Source of the DNA: Priestia filamentosa
GTDB taxonomy: Bacteria; Bacillota; Bacilli; Bacillales; Bacillaceae_H
NCBI RefSeq assembly: GCF_900177535.1
Contig: NZ_FXAJ01000001.1
Coordinates: 868,001-932,000, forward strand
Direction of reading: 5' to 3'
DNA: 64,000 nt
Position numbers and translations under genes: made by a program
Shown: piece after piece, positions 15,028 through 25,362 of the stretch
Position numbering within the stretch: the stretch's first letter is position 1
How the letters are laid out: each line of letters opens with the position of its first letter
The notes under the pieces: model-generated
What the model was told of the DNA's origin: nothing
Seen by the model: the letters and a program-made list of their open reading frames with translations, nothing else
The model's database searches: none

Positions 15028-16359
15028 ATGATAAAAAGCAAAAAGTGGCTCATAGCCATTACAACATTTATCTTTCTTCTAGTAATAGGACTCTTTCTTT
15101 TCTTAAAGTGGTCTGAACCAGCCTTTAATAAAGAACTTCCAATGTCAATTTCGATTGATCATGAAAGTAAAGACTTAGGCGCAGAAGATGCTGCCTACAT
15201 GTTCCTGTCAGATCTTCTGGATCCTTACAAAGAACCTGAAGCTCCTTCATGGAAAAAGCTTGATGATGTACGTTTTGATGAATTTCAACTGCTTGCAGGT
15301 GACAATGAGGAGGCAGCCGTAGCGGTCACATTTTGGGTTAAACCAAAAAATAAAACATGGAGTATTTTTCATAATTGGGGCAGCATGGAGAAGGATGGAA
15401 CGATTCGGGATATTCACTGGACGATGAGACTTAAGAAAAGGGGAGACAACACATACGAGCTTACAAAAATCGAAGAAACATCAGGCGCTGTAACAGGGCT
15501 TCCGGCGGTCGAAAACCAGTATCAAAAGGAAGCCGGTATAAAGGTAGTAAACAGTGATATGAACTACACGCTGGATCATAACAAATTACAAGTTACCTAT
15601 AATGGTGGGGAAAGTTGGGTGAAGGTTCCGCTTGGGGTTGATCAATTATTTCAAGGGGACTATAGTGGTTCAAAGGATACATTGATTGAAGGAAGTTTTG
15701 TTATTTCACCAGAGAAAACAGCCTTTGTTTTTGTAGAAGGCGGTATGGAAGCTGAACGGGTAAGCATTCTCTACTCTAATAATAAAGGAAAGACGTGGAA
15801 GACGAGCCGAATTTCAGAAGAGTTTGCGTCTGTACGACTTAGAACAATTGGCTTTACGTCTAAAAAGGATGGCTATCTGATTCTTACATATGACAGAACA
15901 ATGGGATTTGAAGCACATACGGTTTTTAAGACAAATGATGGTGGAGCAACTTGGAAAAAAGCTGGCTCTGTTCCTGACGTCAGCAATCATGTAACAGATG
16001 GAATATTTATTAATGACAAGCTAGGATTCCTTTCATTTGGTACAAAAAATGAATTAAACAAAGAGGGAAGTCCTTATTTATTTCGAACAGAGGACGGCGG
16101 GACAACATGGAATGAAGTTGAAGTGCCAATGCCTCCTGAGTATCAAGGAATCTTTGTTGTTGCTGAGCCACCAACTTTTGATGGGTCACAAGGAACGTTG
16201 CTTATCAATCAGGGACCGAGTGGGGATTATCAAGGAGGAAACGTTCTAGCGAGGTTTATTTCAATCGACAAAGGGAAGACATGGAGCTTTGCTAATCTAG
16301 TGGATCCTGATCAAGTCCTTGAGGGTGAAAAATCAAGATTATCATCAGAAGAGAAATAG
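15028..16359 (+). CDS. Membrane-anchored BNR/Asp-box repeat protein
   Basis: 443 residues with an uncleaved N-terminal anchor (WLIAITTFIFLLVIGLFLFL) and an extracellular beta-propeller-like body. At least four Asp-box repeats of the S/T-x-D/N-x-G-x-T-W type are visible: NNKGKTWKT, TNDGGATWKK, TEDGGTTWNE and DKGKTWSF, plus a weaker NGGESWVK. The repeats are structural, as in sialidases and Ycf48-like assembly factors, and no sialidase active site (Arg triad with FRIP) is seen, so the enzyme role is unsupported. AAGGAGC precedes ATG 15028. Confidence 0.75.
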   Translation: MIKSKKWLIAITTFIFLLVIGLFLFLKWSEPAFNKELPMSISIDHESKDLGAEDAAYMFLSDLLDPYKEPEAPSWKKLDDVRFDEFQLLAGDNEEAAVAVTFWVKPKNKTWSIFHNWGSMEKDGTIRDIHWTMRLKKRGDNTYELTKIEETSGAVTGLPAVENQYQKEAGIKVVNSDMNYTLDHNKLQVTYNGGESWVKVPLGVDQLFQGDYSGSKDTLIEGSFVISPEKTAFVFVEGGMEAERVSILYSNNKGKTWKTSRISEEFASVRLRTIGFTSKKDGYLILTYDRTMGFEAHTVFKTNDGGATWKKAGSVPDVSNHVTDGIFINDKLGFLSFGTKNELNKEGSPYLFRTEDGGTTWNEVEVPMPPEYQGIFVVAEPPTFDGSQGTLLINQGPSGDYQGGNVLARFISIDKGKTWSFANLVDPDQVLEGEKSRLSSEEK

Positions 16360-16454
16360 CATGAGATAGTCACTTATCTTTTACACATTTGATACGTAAA
16401 TTTAGTCTAAGAACTGAACTGTAGGATAAGAATTACATCTACTATAGATACGTT

Positions 16455-16493
16455 AAAACCAGTAGCTCTCACATCAGAGCTGCTGGTTTTTTA
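16455..16493 (+). terminator. Terminator downstream of BNR gene
   Basis: AAACCAGTAGCTCT pairs with AGAGCTGCTGGTTTT (one GU), followed by TTTTTA. Confidence 0.85.
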
Positions 16494-16878
16494 TATTCTT
16501 CTTAGAATAAAAATGAAGCGTTCCATTAAAAGGATTTATTTAAGTTTATTATTTATCATTACTTTATTTTTAATTAAATTAACAAAAATAAACATAATCT
16601 CTTTTCCTTTTCCCTCATTTTTAAAATTAGAAAATAAGAAATAGGTTAAAAAATCCTCATCAAATTCTCATCTTTATGTCATTTCATTATAATTTAGCTC
16701 ATTTAAGATAGAGGTAACTTCAAAAGAAGCAAAGATTCGCTGTTTCTTAAGTTTTTTAAAAATTTTGTAAATTTTATGTTGATAATGTTAAAAGAATTTA
16801 AAATTACTGTTAATGAAATAACAAAGATCAAAACATCGCCGTTTATATACACCATTTGCTTGGAGAACAAAATTTAGT

Positions 16879-16939
16879 ATGGGGAGCATCTAACGAATAA
16901 ATCATAAAAAAAGAAGATTAGATGCCCGCAGAGTCCCAT
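16879..16939 (+). ncRNA. Candidate structured leader upstream of SulP gene
   Basis: Two nested pairings: outer ATGGG (16879-16883) with CCCAT (16935-16939), and inner GCATCTAA (16886-16893) with TTAGATGC (16918-16925), with a 24-nt A-rich loop and a 9-nt bulge CCGCAGAGT on the 3' side. It lies about 75 nt before the SulP start codon. It fits no riboswitch consensus I know. Could be a regulatory leader, an operator or chance. Confidence 0.35.
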
Positions 16940-17012
16940 CTTGACATAGAAAACTAGATTTTGATGAAAAAGGATAATAATCAATACTTAAAAATGGAGG
17001 TTATGGGCGTTC

Positions 17013-18275
17013 ATGAATTTAAAAGCATTCAGAGGATATTCCTTACACAATTTACGAAAAGACGTGCTATCAGGAATTGTTGTTGGTATTATTGCAATCC
17101 CTTTAGGATTAGGATTTGCGATTGCATCTGGTACAGATCCAGCTACAGGCCTTTACACAACGATTGTAGCAGGCATACTGATTGCTCTTTTAGGAGGATG
17201 TAGATTTCAAATTGGAGGGCCCACTGGTGCTTTTGTTCCAGTTTTATTAGGAATTGTGTTGCAATTTGGGTTTGAGAATTTACTGATTGCAGGGTTTATG
17301 TCAGGGGTCTTGCTCATCATCTTTGCGCTATGTAAAGTTGGCAGTTTAATTCAATATTTCCCGAAAGCCACCATCATTGGGTTTCAATCAGGAATTGCGG
17401 TCATTATCTTTGCAGGCCAAATTCCAAACTTTCTAGGGTTACACGATATTGAGAAATCTGAGTATTTTCATTTAAATATGAAGGAAATAGCAGGGAACCT
17501 CCAGTTTTTAAGTTCTTACAGCATTTTAACAGCGCTCATTTGCTTAGGGATTGTGTTAACAATACCACGCTTGTTCCCTAAGATTGGGAAGCTTTCGTAT
17601 CTATTAGCGATCATTATCTCAAGCGTTGTTTCATCCCTCTTCTTTTCTGGAAAAGTTGAAACAATTGGTTCGATTTACGGGAAAATTCCGAGTCAGATTC
17701 CGATGCCACAGCTGCCTGAGATTACAGTTGAAAAAGTGATGATGCTTCTTCCATCTTCATTTATTATCGCCATTCTTGTTGGACTGCAGTCGTTATTAAC
17801 GGCTCGCGTAGCAGATGAGATGACAGGAGTGAAGCATGATAGTCGAAAAGAGTTAATTGGTCAAGGCGTAGTAAACATGGTTGCGCCAATATTCCAAGGC
17901 ATTCCAGCAGCAGGTGAGATTGCTCGAACTGTAACAAATATTAAAAATGGAGCGTCTTCCCCAATTGCAGGAGCAACACATGCAGTGTTTGTGTTAATCG
18001 TTGTTGTATTACTTGCTCCATATGCTTCATTTGTTTCTCTTGCTAGTTTGGCACCTGTTTTAATGGTTGTGGCATGGAGTATTAGTAAGAAAGAACAGTT
18101 TGCAGAGATTGTCAAAGAAAAATCAAGTCATTCCCTTGTGCTAATCGTAACGTTCCTTTTAACCGTGTTTACAAATTTAACAATCGGAATTGGAACAGGA
18201 TTAGGATTATCACTCTTGTTTTATCTCATAAGCAAAGTAAAAGCGTATCAAAAACAAGTAAACAATGCCCTATAG
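17013..18275 (+). CDS. SulP-family inorganic anion transporter lacking STAS domain
   Basis: 420 residues, about 11-12 membrane helices. The start has YSLHNLRKDVLSGIVVGIIA and IPLGLGFAIASGTDPATGLY, the SulP signature, followed by GGCRFQIGGPTGAFVPVLLG. SulP proteins carry sulfate, bicarbonate or other anions into the cell. Most bacterial members are 480-570 residues with a cytoplasmic STAS domain. This one stops at KVKAYQKQVNNAL soon after the last helix, so STAS is absent. The stop is followed by a strong terminator, so the short form looks fixed rather than cut by a late mutation. Substrate unknown. Confidence 0.88.
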   Translation: MNLKAFRGYSLHNLRKDVLSGIVVGIIAIPLGLGFAIASGTDPATGLYTTIVAGILIALLGGCRFQIGGPTGAFVPVLLGIVLQFGFENLLIAGFMSGVLLIIFALCKVGSLIQYFPKATIIGFQSGIAVIIFAGQIPNFLGLHDIEKSEYFHLNMKEIAGNLQFLSSYSILTALICLGIVLTIPRLFPKIGKLSYLLAIIISSVVSSLFFSGKVETIGSIYGKIPSQIPMPQLPEITVEKVMMLLPSSFIIAILVGLQSLLTARVADEMTGVKHDSRKELIGQGVVNMVAPIFQGIPAAGEIARTVTNIKNGASSPIAGATHAVFVLIVVVLLAPYASFVSLASLAPVLMVVAWSISKKEQFAEIVKEKSSHSLVLIVTFLLTVFTNLTIGIGTGLGLSLLFYLISKVKAYQKQVNNAL

Positions 18276-18280
18276 GAGAA

Positions 18281-18317
18281 AAAGCCTGAATTCACATGTT
18301 GAATTCAGGCTTTTTTT
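18281..18317 (+). terminator. Terminator of SulP gene
   Basis: AAAAGCCTGAATTCA / TGAATTCAGGCTTTT stem followed by TTTAG. Confidence 0.9.
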
Positions 18318-18422
18318 AGTATGGGTAATTCTTCACTTTATAGGGGTGAAGAAAGGAAAAAAGAGGTGCTTTCAAGAATGAGTTAGTAAAGAAGATTTCA
18401 ATATAAAAGGAGAGATGCTGTG

Positions 18423-19337
18423 ATGAATAGGAAAATGGAAGATATGGATAAAAACGTAGAGATGAATGCTTTTATTGCCGAACTAAAAGAAAATCAAAGA
18501 AAAATAGAAGACAAGAACGAGTATTACGATGAAGCGAAAGACAGAGAGGACATTCAGAGCTATTATAGCGGAGTTGATTTTGAGAAAACGGGTAGTAAAG
18601 AGCTATTCACAAAGTTAAACGATCTTGTGACACGTACGCATCATACGAAGCTTCCATACAGCACAGAGACGAGAAATTATCTTTATTCATGGGCAGATCT
18701 TCAAGAAAACGGCAAGCTTAAAAGTATCTATTCCGGCCAACAGCAAAATCCAGAAGAAGTGATAAAAGAAGATTATAAAGCTTTCTTAAGAAGAGAAAAG
18801 GCATATAACACACTGGTAACAAAGGATAAAAGGGACGAAAAGACGCTTGAGGTGATGAAAGAGTCGATTGAAAAAGAGAACAAATATAATTGTGAGCATG
18901 TTGTGCCACAATCATGGTTTGATAAAGGAAATCCAATGAGAGGAGATTTGCATCACCTTTTTGCATGCGAGCCTAAGTGTAACTCCTCAAGATCGAACCA
19001 TCCTTTTTACGATTTTGCTGACTATTCTCCAGAAGCCAGCGTGAAAACGATTAGAGAAACGTGCGGGAAGTATGAAGAAAACAAGTTTGAACCTGAGAGC
19101 GGCAAAGGAGAAGCTGCCCGAGCTACTCTTTATTTCTTACTGAGATATCCAGGAGAGATTCGTAACTACAAAGGAGAAGATATTACGATGCTCGTAAAAT
19201 GGCATAGAGATGATGAAGTCTCTCTTTACGAAAAACACCGCAATCGAGCAATTTGGGAGAAACAAGGAAACCGCAATCCTTTAATTGATTTTCCGCAATA
19301 TGTGAGTAAGATCGATTTTGCATTGGGCTTGATGTAG
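18423..19337 (+). CDS. Endonuclease I family nuclease without signal peptide
   Basis: 304 residues of the endonuclease I (PF04231-type) family, related to the secreted Bacillus ribonuclease YurI/Bsn. The active-site region is plain: NCEHVVPQSWF, then MRGDLHHLFACEPKCNSSRS and NHPFYDF, with GEAARATLYFLLRYPG and HRNRAIWEKQGNRNPLIDFP. The His of CEHVVPQ and those of DLHHL are catalytic/metal-linked in the family. Relatives are exported, but this chain begins with a charged helical stretch (DMDKNVEMNAFIAELKENQR) and has no hydrophobic leader. It may stay inside the cell or leave by another route. AAAGGAGAG supports ATG 18423. Confidence 0.85.
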   Translation: MNRKMEDMDKNVEMNAFIAELKENQRKIEDKNEYYDEAKDREDIQSYYSGVDFEKTGSKELFTKLNDLVTRTHHTKLPYSTETRNYLYSWADLQENGKLKSIYSGQQQNPEEVIKEDYKAFLRREKAYNTLVTKDKRDEKTLEVMKESIEKENKYNCEHVVPQSWFDKGNPMRGDLHHLFACEPKCNSSRSNHPFYDFADYSPEASVKTIRETCGKYEENKFEPESGKGEAARATLYFLLRYPGEIRNYKGEDITMLVKWHRDDEVSLYEKHRNRAIWEKQGNRNPLIDFPQYVSKIDFALGLM

Positions 19338-19444
19338 GGAGGGGATGGCACTTTTTATACTTTAAAAAAAGATAGGAGATTGTGAGAATGCTATGCTATC
19401 TTTTTTATAGTGAAAAGTATAATGAGTCATAAGAGGTGCTAGCA

Positions 19445-20311
19445 ATGGAAACATCGTACGTTTTAAAAATACCTGATAAGAAATTTCAAGATTTTCATCT
19501 TCTCTTTTGTGGATACGCGGTCTGTGAGCCTCTTCATCATTTTGGTCCTGCTGTACGTCCGAACTATATTATTCATGTTGTTTTATCAGGAAAAGGCTAT
19601 TACTATGTTGGTGAGGAGAAGTATACGCTTGGAAAAGGACAAGGTTTTTTAATACTGCCTGATGTGTTAACAAGATATGAAGCAGATGAGGAAGATCCTT
19701 GGACATATATATGGATTGGATTTGATGGAACAAACAGTATGGAACATCTGCGCAATATTGGACTTGGCGCTGGTAAGCTGTTTTTTCAATCCCAAAGTAC
19801 GAGAGAGTTAGAAGAAGTTGTGATGGATATGCTTCAGTATAAGAAGCTAGATGTGAGGGACGAGTATCGGATTCAAAGTTTGCTTTATCTATTTTTCTCT
19901 CTTATTGCGAACAGTTCATCAGACTTTTATAAGGAAGAAACGTCGAAGGAAAACGACTATATTACAAAGTCGATTGAATTTATCCAAACGCACTATAATG
20001 AAAAAATTAAAGTAACAGACATTGCCCATTATGTTTCTTTAAATAGAAGCTACTTAACAACATTATTTCGTAAAAGAACTGGAGTGTCTATTCAGCAATA
20101 TTTAGCACAGTTTCGTCTAACAAGAGCTGTTGAGCTTCTTGCGCTTACAGACTTATCGATTGAGCAGATTGCCGAGTCATGCGGCTATAGTGATCCGTTA
20201 GTTTTTTCAAAAGCGTTTAAAAGAGAGAAAGGTATTTCACCTACAAAGTACAGAGAGCGCGAACGGCTGGAAGGAATGAACACGAGGGAGAAAAGAGAAG
20301 GACTACGCTAA
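19445..20311 (+). CDS. AraC-family regulator of alpha-galactoside use
   Basis: 288 residues: an N-terminal cupin sugar-binding domain (HFGPAVRPNYIIHVVLSGKG, then GEEKYTLGKGQGFLILPDV) and a C-terminal double helix-turn-helix (VTDIAHYVSLNRSYLTTLFR and IEQIAESCGYSDPLVFSKAF, KREKGISPTKYR). It is most like the MsmR/RafR-type activators of raffinose and melibiose genes. It converges on the alpha-galactosidase gene, which it likely controls. ATG 19445 has AGAGGTG 7 nt upstream; the GTG three codons earlier overlaps that site. Confidence 0.88.
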   Translation: METSYVLKIPDKKFQDFHLLFCGYAVCEPLHHFGPAVRPNYIIHVVLSGKGYYYVGEEKYTLGKGQGFLILPDVLTRYEADEEDPWTYIWIGFDGTNSMEHLRNIGLGAGKLFFQSQSTRELEEVVMDMLQYKKLDVRDEYRIQSLLYLFFSLIANSSSDFYKEETSKENDYITKSIEFIQTHYNEKIKVTDIAHYVSLNRSYLTTLFRKRTGVSIQQYLAQFRLTRAVELLALTDLSIEQIAESCGYSDPLVFSKAFKREKGISPTKYRERERLEGMNTREKREGLR

Positions 20312-20330
20312 AAAGTGCGTAGTCCTTTTG
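20298..20330. terminator. Bidirectional terminator between converging genes
   Basis: AAGGACTACGC pairs with GCGTAGTCCTT across an 8-nt loop. It overlaps the end of the AraC gene and lies just beyond the alpha-galactosidase stop on the other strand. Confidence 0.85.
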
Positions 20331-20340
20331 TACTTTTTTA

Positions 20341-22566
20341 TTATTGTGCTCTTAATACGTAGAGTACCGAACTGAAATCGCTTGGCGGTTCATTTCCTTG
20401 AAGATCTTGACCAGCAGAAGCATCTGAAGTGAGGAGTCCGATATTCATCAATTCGGAGCCGCTAAAATTCTCGTTCAGCTTTTCAATGTGGTAGCTCTTA
20501 AGAGGATCTAGTCCTTTTAAAGGAAGTCTGCGGAATCTGCCGTTTACTTCATTTAATACTTTATAATAGCCAACAATCGCTTCTTTCTTATCCTCTGACA
20601 CAACCATCCAAGCCGTGAAATTGCCTTCAAAAGGGCTAAGCAAGCGGTAGAACGTTCCTTGAGAAAGAAGGGGACGGTATTGTTTGAAAAAGGCAACTTG
20701 CTTTTTCATTTCTTCTCGTTCTTCTTTTGATAGCTTTGTAACATCTAATTCATATCCAAACGAGCCAAAGTAGGCTACATTTGCTCTTGTTTCAAGAGGC
20801 GTCATGCGGAATGCTTGCTCATTTGGCACAGCTGAAACATGAGCGCCCATGCTTGATAAAGGATAAACAAGCGATGTTCCATATTGAATTTTCAACCGTT
20901 CAATGGCATCTGTATCATCACTTGTCCATGTTTGCGGAGCATAGTAAAGCATACCCGGATCAAATCGTCCGCCACCGCTTGCGCATGATTCAAATAAAAC
21001 GTGTGGAAAGGCTGAGGTTAATCGCTCATATAAATCATACACACCTAAAATATAGCGATGGAAAACTTCTCCTTGTCTTTCAGCACTGTAGGCTTGTGAA
21101 TATACTTCAGTCATTGAGCGGTTCATATCCCATTTAACATATGAAACAGATCCGTCTTTCAGGATGTTTGCCATCATCTCATAAATATGATCAACAACTT
21201 CTTTTTGAGAAAAATCAAGCACAAACTGATTGCGTCCGTGAGAAACTCTGCGCTCTGGTGTTTCAATTATCCACTCTGGATGTTCTCTGTATAAGTTGCT
21301 GTTTTTATTGACCATTTCAGGTTCAAACCATAATCCAAACTTCATGCCAATCTCCTCAATCTTTCTGGCTAATCCAGAAATCCCGCTCGGCAGCTTCTCG
21401 CGATTTTCAACCCAGTCCCCAAGTCCTCGTTTGTCATCATTTCGTTCCCCAAACCAGCCGTCATCAAGGACAAAAAGTTCAATTCCGTCTTCTTTGGCAG
21501 CCTGGGCAAACTCCAAGATTTTTGCTTCATCAAAATCAAAATAAGTGGCTTCCCAGTTGTTGATAAGAACAGGTCGGGTTTTATCGCGCCACTCTCCGCG
21601 CACAAGACGATTTCTATACAAACGGTGATAAGTTTGGCTCATAGCATTTATCCCTTTATCACTATAGACAATCACGGCTTCTGGTGTTTGAAACTCTTCG
21701 TCCCCTTCTAAGTGCCATGTAAAACCATGTGGATGAATGCCCATTATAACTCGTGTTTGTCCATGTGTATCAACTTCTGCTTGTGCTAAAAAGTTACCGC
21801 TATACACTAAGCTAAATCCCAGCACTTCTCCTTGAAACTCATCTGAGTGTGGACGTTTGAGCGCTATAAATGGGTTATGTTGAAGGCTTGAGTTACCTCT
21901 GATGCTTCCAACAGATTGTATCCCTTGTTCGAGCTTTCGGTTTTTAATGTGACGCTCGCGTCCCCAAGCACCTGAAAGCTGAATCCATTCATAATCATCG
22001 TGGGGCAAATCAAGGTTGACGCTCATCGCAGTTGTAAGATCAACGCTTTCTGTTCCGATATTTTTAAAACGAGCACTTCTAGCAATCGCATTTTCCCCTT
22101 CAAAAATCGTATAAAGTAAAACTAACTCAACAGAGATTACGGAATCTAGTAATGTGATTTGAAGTGTTGTTGCTTCATCATCGTGTTCTGTATACGTTGC
22201 AGGCAAATTTGCTAGTTTTGGTTTCCCGCGATAAATTTCATGTGTTTTATATTCGAAGTTCGTAATTCGACTGCCGTTTTTTTGTTGAATTTCAAGAGCA
22301 GGTTGTCTGAAATCAGATGTTCCGTAAGAGGGATACTCTTGTTTAAGATGATCGAGAGAAAAATATAAGTTGCCTTGGAACGGATAAGCGGTCATTGGAC
22401 GATGCTGCATTTCAACTAAATAGTCAAAAGAAGCTCTGTGCGGTACTCTTTTACCAAAATAAAGCTGCCCAAGCTGGTTGTTTTGAAGCACTTTCATAAT
22501 ATAGCTTATTTCGTTATTGTAGAGGTGAAATTCTTTCTTTTCTTCATTATAAATAATCGTCATCAT
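20341..22566 (-). CDS. Alpha-galactosidase, GH36
   Basis: About 741 residues. Hydrolyses terminal alpha-1,6-galactose from melibiose, raffinose and stachyose. Three parts: N-terminal beta-supersandwich (1-320), TIM barrel (about 330-650) and C-terminal beta domain. Catalytic motifs are clear: WEATYFDFDEAKILEFAQAA, LFVLDDGWFGERNDD, YVKWDMNRS with the nucleophile Asp of KWD, and LFESCASGGGRFDPGML with TWTSDDTDAIERL carrying the acid/base Asp. It has no signal peptide, so it acts in the cytoplasm on sugars imported by the adjacent symporter. ATG 22566 gives the best spacing to AAAGG. Confidence 0.95.
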   Translation of the reverse strand: MMTIIYNEEKKEFHLYNNEISYIMKVLQNNQLGQLYFGKRVPHRASFDYLVEMQHRPMTAYPFQGNLYFSLDHLKQEYPSYGTSDFRQPALEIQQKNGSRITNFEYKTHEIYRGKPKLANLPATYTEHDDEATTLQITLLDSVISVELVLLYTIFEGENAIARSARFKNIGTESVDLTTAMSVNLDLPHDDYEWIQLSGAWGRERHIKNRKLEQGIQSVGSIRGNSSLQHNPFIALKRPHSDEFQGEVLGFSLVYSGNFLAQAEVDTHGQTRVIMGIHPHGFTWHLEGDEEFQTPEAVIVYSDKGINAMSQTYHRLYRNRLVRGEWRDKTRPVLINNWEATYFDFDEAKILEFAQAAKEDGIELFVLDDGWFGERNDDKRGLGDWVENREKLPSGISGLARKIEEIGMKFGLWFEPEMVNKNSNLYREHPEWIIETPERRVSHGRNQFVLDFSQKEVVDHIYEMMANILKDGSVSYVKWDMNRSMTEVYSQAYSAERQGEVFHRYILGVYDLYERLTSAFPHVLFESCASGGGRFDPGMLYYAPQTWTSDDTDAIERLKIQYGTSLVYPLSSMGAHVSAVPNEQAFRMTPLETRANVAYFGSFGYELDVTKLSKEEREEMKKQVAFFKQYRPLLSQGTFYRLLSPFEGNFTAWMVVSEDKKEAIVGYYKVLNEVNGRFRRLPLKGLDPLKSYHIEKLNENFSGSELMNIGLLTSDASAGQDLQGNEPPSDFSSVLYVLRAQ

Positions 22567-22593
22567 AATCAACCTTTCTTAGCAAACAATATT

Positions 22594-23991
22594 TTAGTGA
22601 ATATTTTGAATATTCTCTTCGCTGTTCTCAATGCTTGCGTTTTTCTCTTTCAAGCTGCTCACAATCTGACTTAAGTAAGAGCCTTTTAGCTTATAAGCTT
22701 TAAGATAGATAAAAAGACTAAGAACAGCGAAAAGGAGCGGAATGGCAATCATTAAAATGCGCAGTCCCATTACAGTCCCTGGGGTTTGGACAGCGTCTGG
22801 CACATAGCCAACAAGAGAAAGACCAACGCCAGTAAGAAGTCCTGAGACTGCTTGAGCGGCTTTCATCAGAAATGTTTGGGTAGAGACAATAATACTTTCA
22901 GAACGAATCCCAAATTTAAGTTCACCATAGTCAATCACATCTGCAATTGACACGGTTGTAATCCCAAGGGAAAGACCTGAACCAAATTTCAAAAGAAAGC
23001 TGCCAATTATAATAAATACTGGACTTTGCGGTGCAATGTATCCGCCAGCTAAAATGGTGACGAGTCCGATTCCAACAAGACTGCATGCGAGTGTAAACAC
23101 CTTAGTACGATTCAATGCTTTCACAAGTCTTGGGAAGAGGAGGAGAGAAAGCATTTCCGCTGTAATCATAAAGTTGAAAATGGAAAATAAGTGTTCAGCT
23201 CCTGTCACATATTTAAAATAGTAGATAGTGACACCGTTTACAATTTGCATGGCGAGATTAAAAGAAAGTAAGATTCCGATAAAAGCGACAAGCTGATCAT
23301 TTTTGGCAAGCAGCTTTCCAATCTGTTTGAATTTAATTCGTGGCGCATTTCTATTTGTTGGTTTTTCAGGAACATTAAAAACAGTAACAGCAATTGTTCC
23401 AATAAAGATGATAGCGATTACAACTGCAGAAACCGTAAACCCTGTTTGACGATCTCCACTGCCACCAAAGGAGCGGTCAAAGAAATCAATCATATAAAGG
23501 CCAAACGTTCCAATTAACATGCCAGCAAGACTCGCAAAAAATCGTGGAATAACAGAGACTTCCTCTCGTTCACGCGGGTCATTTGTTAAGCTTGGCAACC
23601 AAGACCAATACGGAATGTCCATAATGGTATATGTCATGCCGTAAAGGAGATAGGCAATTGAAATATACACGTAAAGCTCTGTTGTAGAGAGGCCAAAGTT
23701 TGTAAATAAGAGAACAAAAATAACGGAATTTACAAGTGTTCCAATCACAATCCATGGCCTGAATTTTCCGAATCGTGAGTGTGTATTGTCCACAATCATT
23801 CCCATAACAGGATCGTTTGTTGCATACCATATCCGAGCGATAAAAAATAGTGTTCCAACAAATGCTGGTGAAAGCCCTAATACGTCTGTAATGTAAAACA
23901 TGAGATAAATTCCGACTAAGTTTACAACAGCATCTTTTCCAATTGCTCCTACCCCAAATGAATACTTTGCTTTTGCAGATAGTTTTTCCAT
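22594..23991 (-). CDS. GPH-family sugar:cation symporter (melibiose-carrier type)
   Basis: 465 residues, 12 membrane helices, of the glycoside-pentoside-hexuronide symporter family (MelB-like). Family markers are MEKLSAKAKYSFGVGAIGKD at the start, NDPVMGMIVDNTHSRFGKFR (helix 2-3 loop, with the Asp of helix 2 used for cation coupling) and IADVIDYGELKFGIRSESII. It is transcribed just before the alpha-galactosidase gene, which starts about 28 bases downstream, so it likely imports melibiose or raffinose for it. ATG 23991 has a G-rich ribosome site and matches the family start. Confidence 0.92.
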   Translation of the reverse strand: MEKLSAKAKYSFGVGAIGKDAVVNLVGIYLMFYITDVLGLSPAFVGTLFFIARIWYATNDPVMGMIVDNTHSRFGKFRPWIVIGTLVNSVIFVLLFTNFGLSTTELYVYISIAYLLYGMTYTIMDIPYWSWLPSLTNDPREREEVSVIPRFFASLAGMLIGTFGLYMIDFFDRSFGGSGDRQTGFTVSAVVIAIIFIGTIAVTVFNVPEKPTNRNAPRIKFKQIGKLLAKNDQLVAFIGILLSFNLAMQIVNGVTIYYFKYVTGAEHLFSIFNFMITAEMLSLLLFPRLVKALNRTKVFTLACSLVGIGLVTILAGGYIAPQSPVFIIIGSFLLKFGSGLSLGITTVSIADVIDYGELKFGIRSESIIVSTQTFLMKAAQAVSGLLTGVGLSLVGYVPDAVQTPGTVMGLRILMIAIPLLFAVLSLFIYLKAYKLKGSYLSQIVSSLKEKNASIENSEENIQNIH

Positions 23992-25294
<1,303 letters not shown>

Positions 25295-25296
<2 letters not shown>

Positions 25297-25330
25297 AAAA
25301 GCTTGGAATAGAAATATTCCAAGCTTTTTT
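25295..25330 (+). terminator. Terminator of galR-like gene
   Basis: A 16-bp perfect stem (AAAAAAGCTTGGAATA / TATTCCAAGCTTTTTT) capped by a GAAA tetraloop overlaps the stop codon. Confidence 0.93.
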
Positions 25331-25336
25331 CTGTGT

Positions 25337-25359
25337 TTTTAGTAAAAGTTTTAGTAAAA
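25337..25359 (+). promoter_or_regulatory. Doubled GalR-type operator
   Basis: TTTTAGTAAAA occurs twice (25337-25347 and 25349-25359), 12 bases apart. Each copy is a palindrome around a central G (TTTTA-G-TAAAA). Paired LacI-family half-sites in this position, just upstream of the galK -35 box and after the regulator gene, are the expected GalR target. The assignment to this regulator is inference. Confidence 0.65.
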
Positions 25360-25362
25360 ATA

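Larger units (their letters stand above)
16360..17012. other. Gene-free stretch upstream of SulP gene
   Basis: About 650 bases, very AT-rich from 16500 to 16860. It holds a terminator near its start (16455-16493) and a two-tier inverted-repeat structure near its end (16879-16939), listed separately. No protein-like frame on either strand. Confidence 0.5.

Noticed and set aside
15028-16359. BNR protein as a sialidase
   Set aside because: Only Asp-box repeats are visible; the FRIP motif and Arg triad are missing.
16961-17203. Open frame of 80 codons overlapping the SulP start
   Set aside because: Cys- and Arg-rich, unlike a bacterial protein, and wholly in another frame over the well-supported SulP gene.
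22563-22572. TTG 22572 as alpha-galactosidase start
   Set aside because: It would be too close to the AAAGG site; ATG 22566 has normal spacing.
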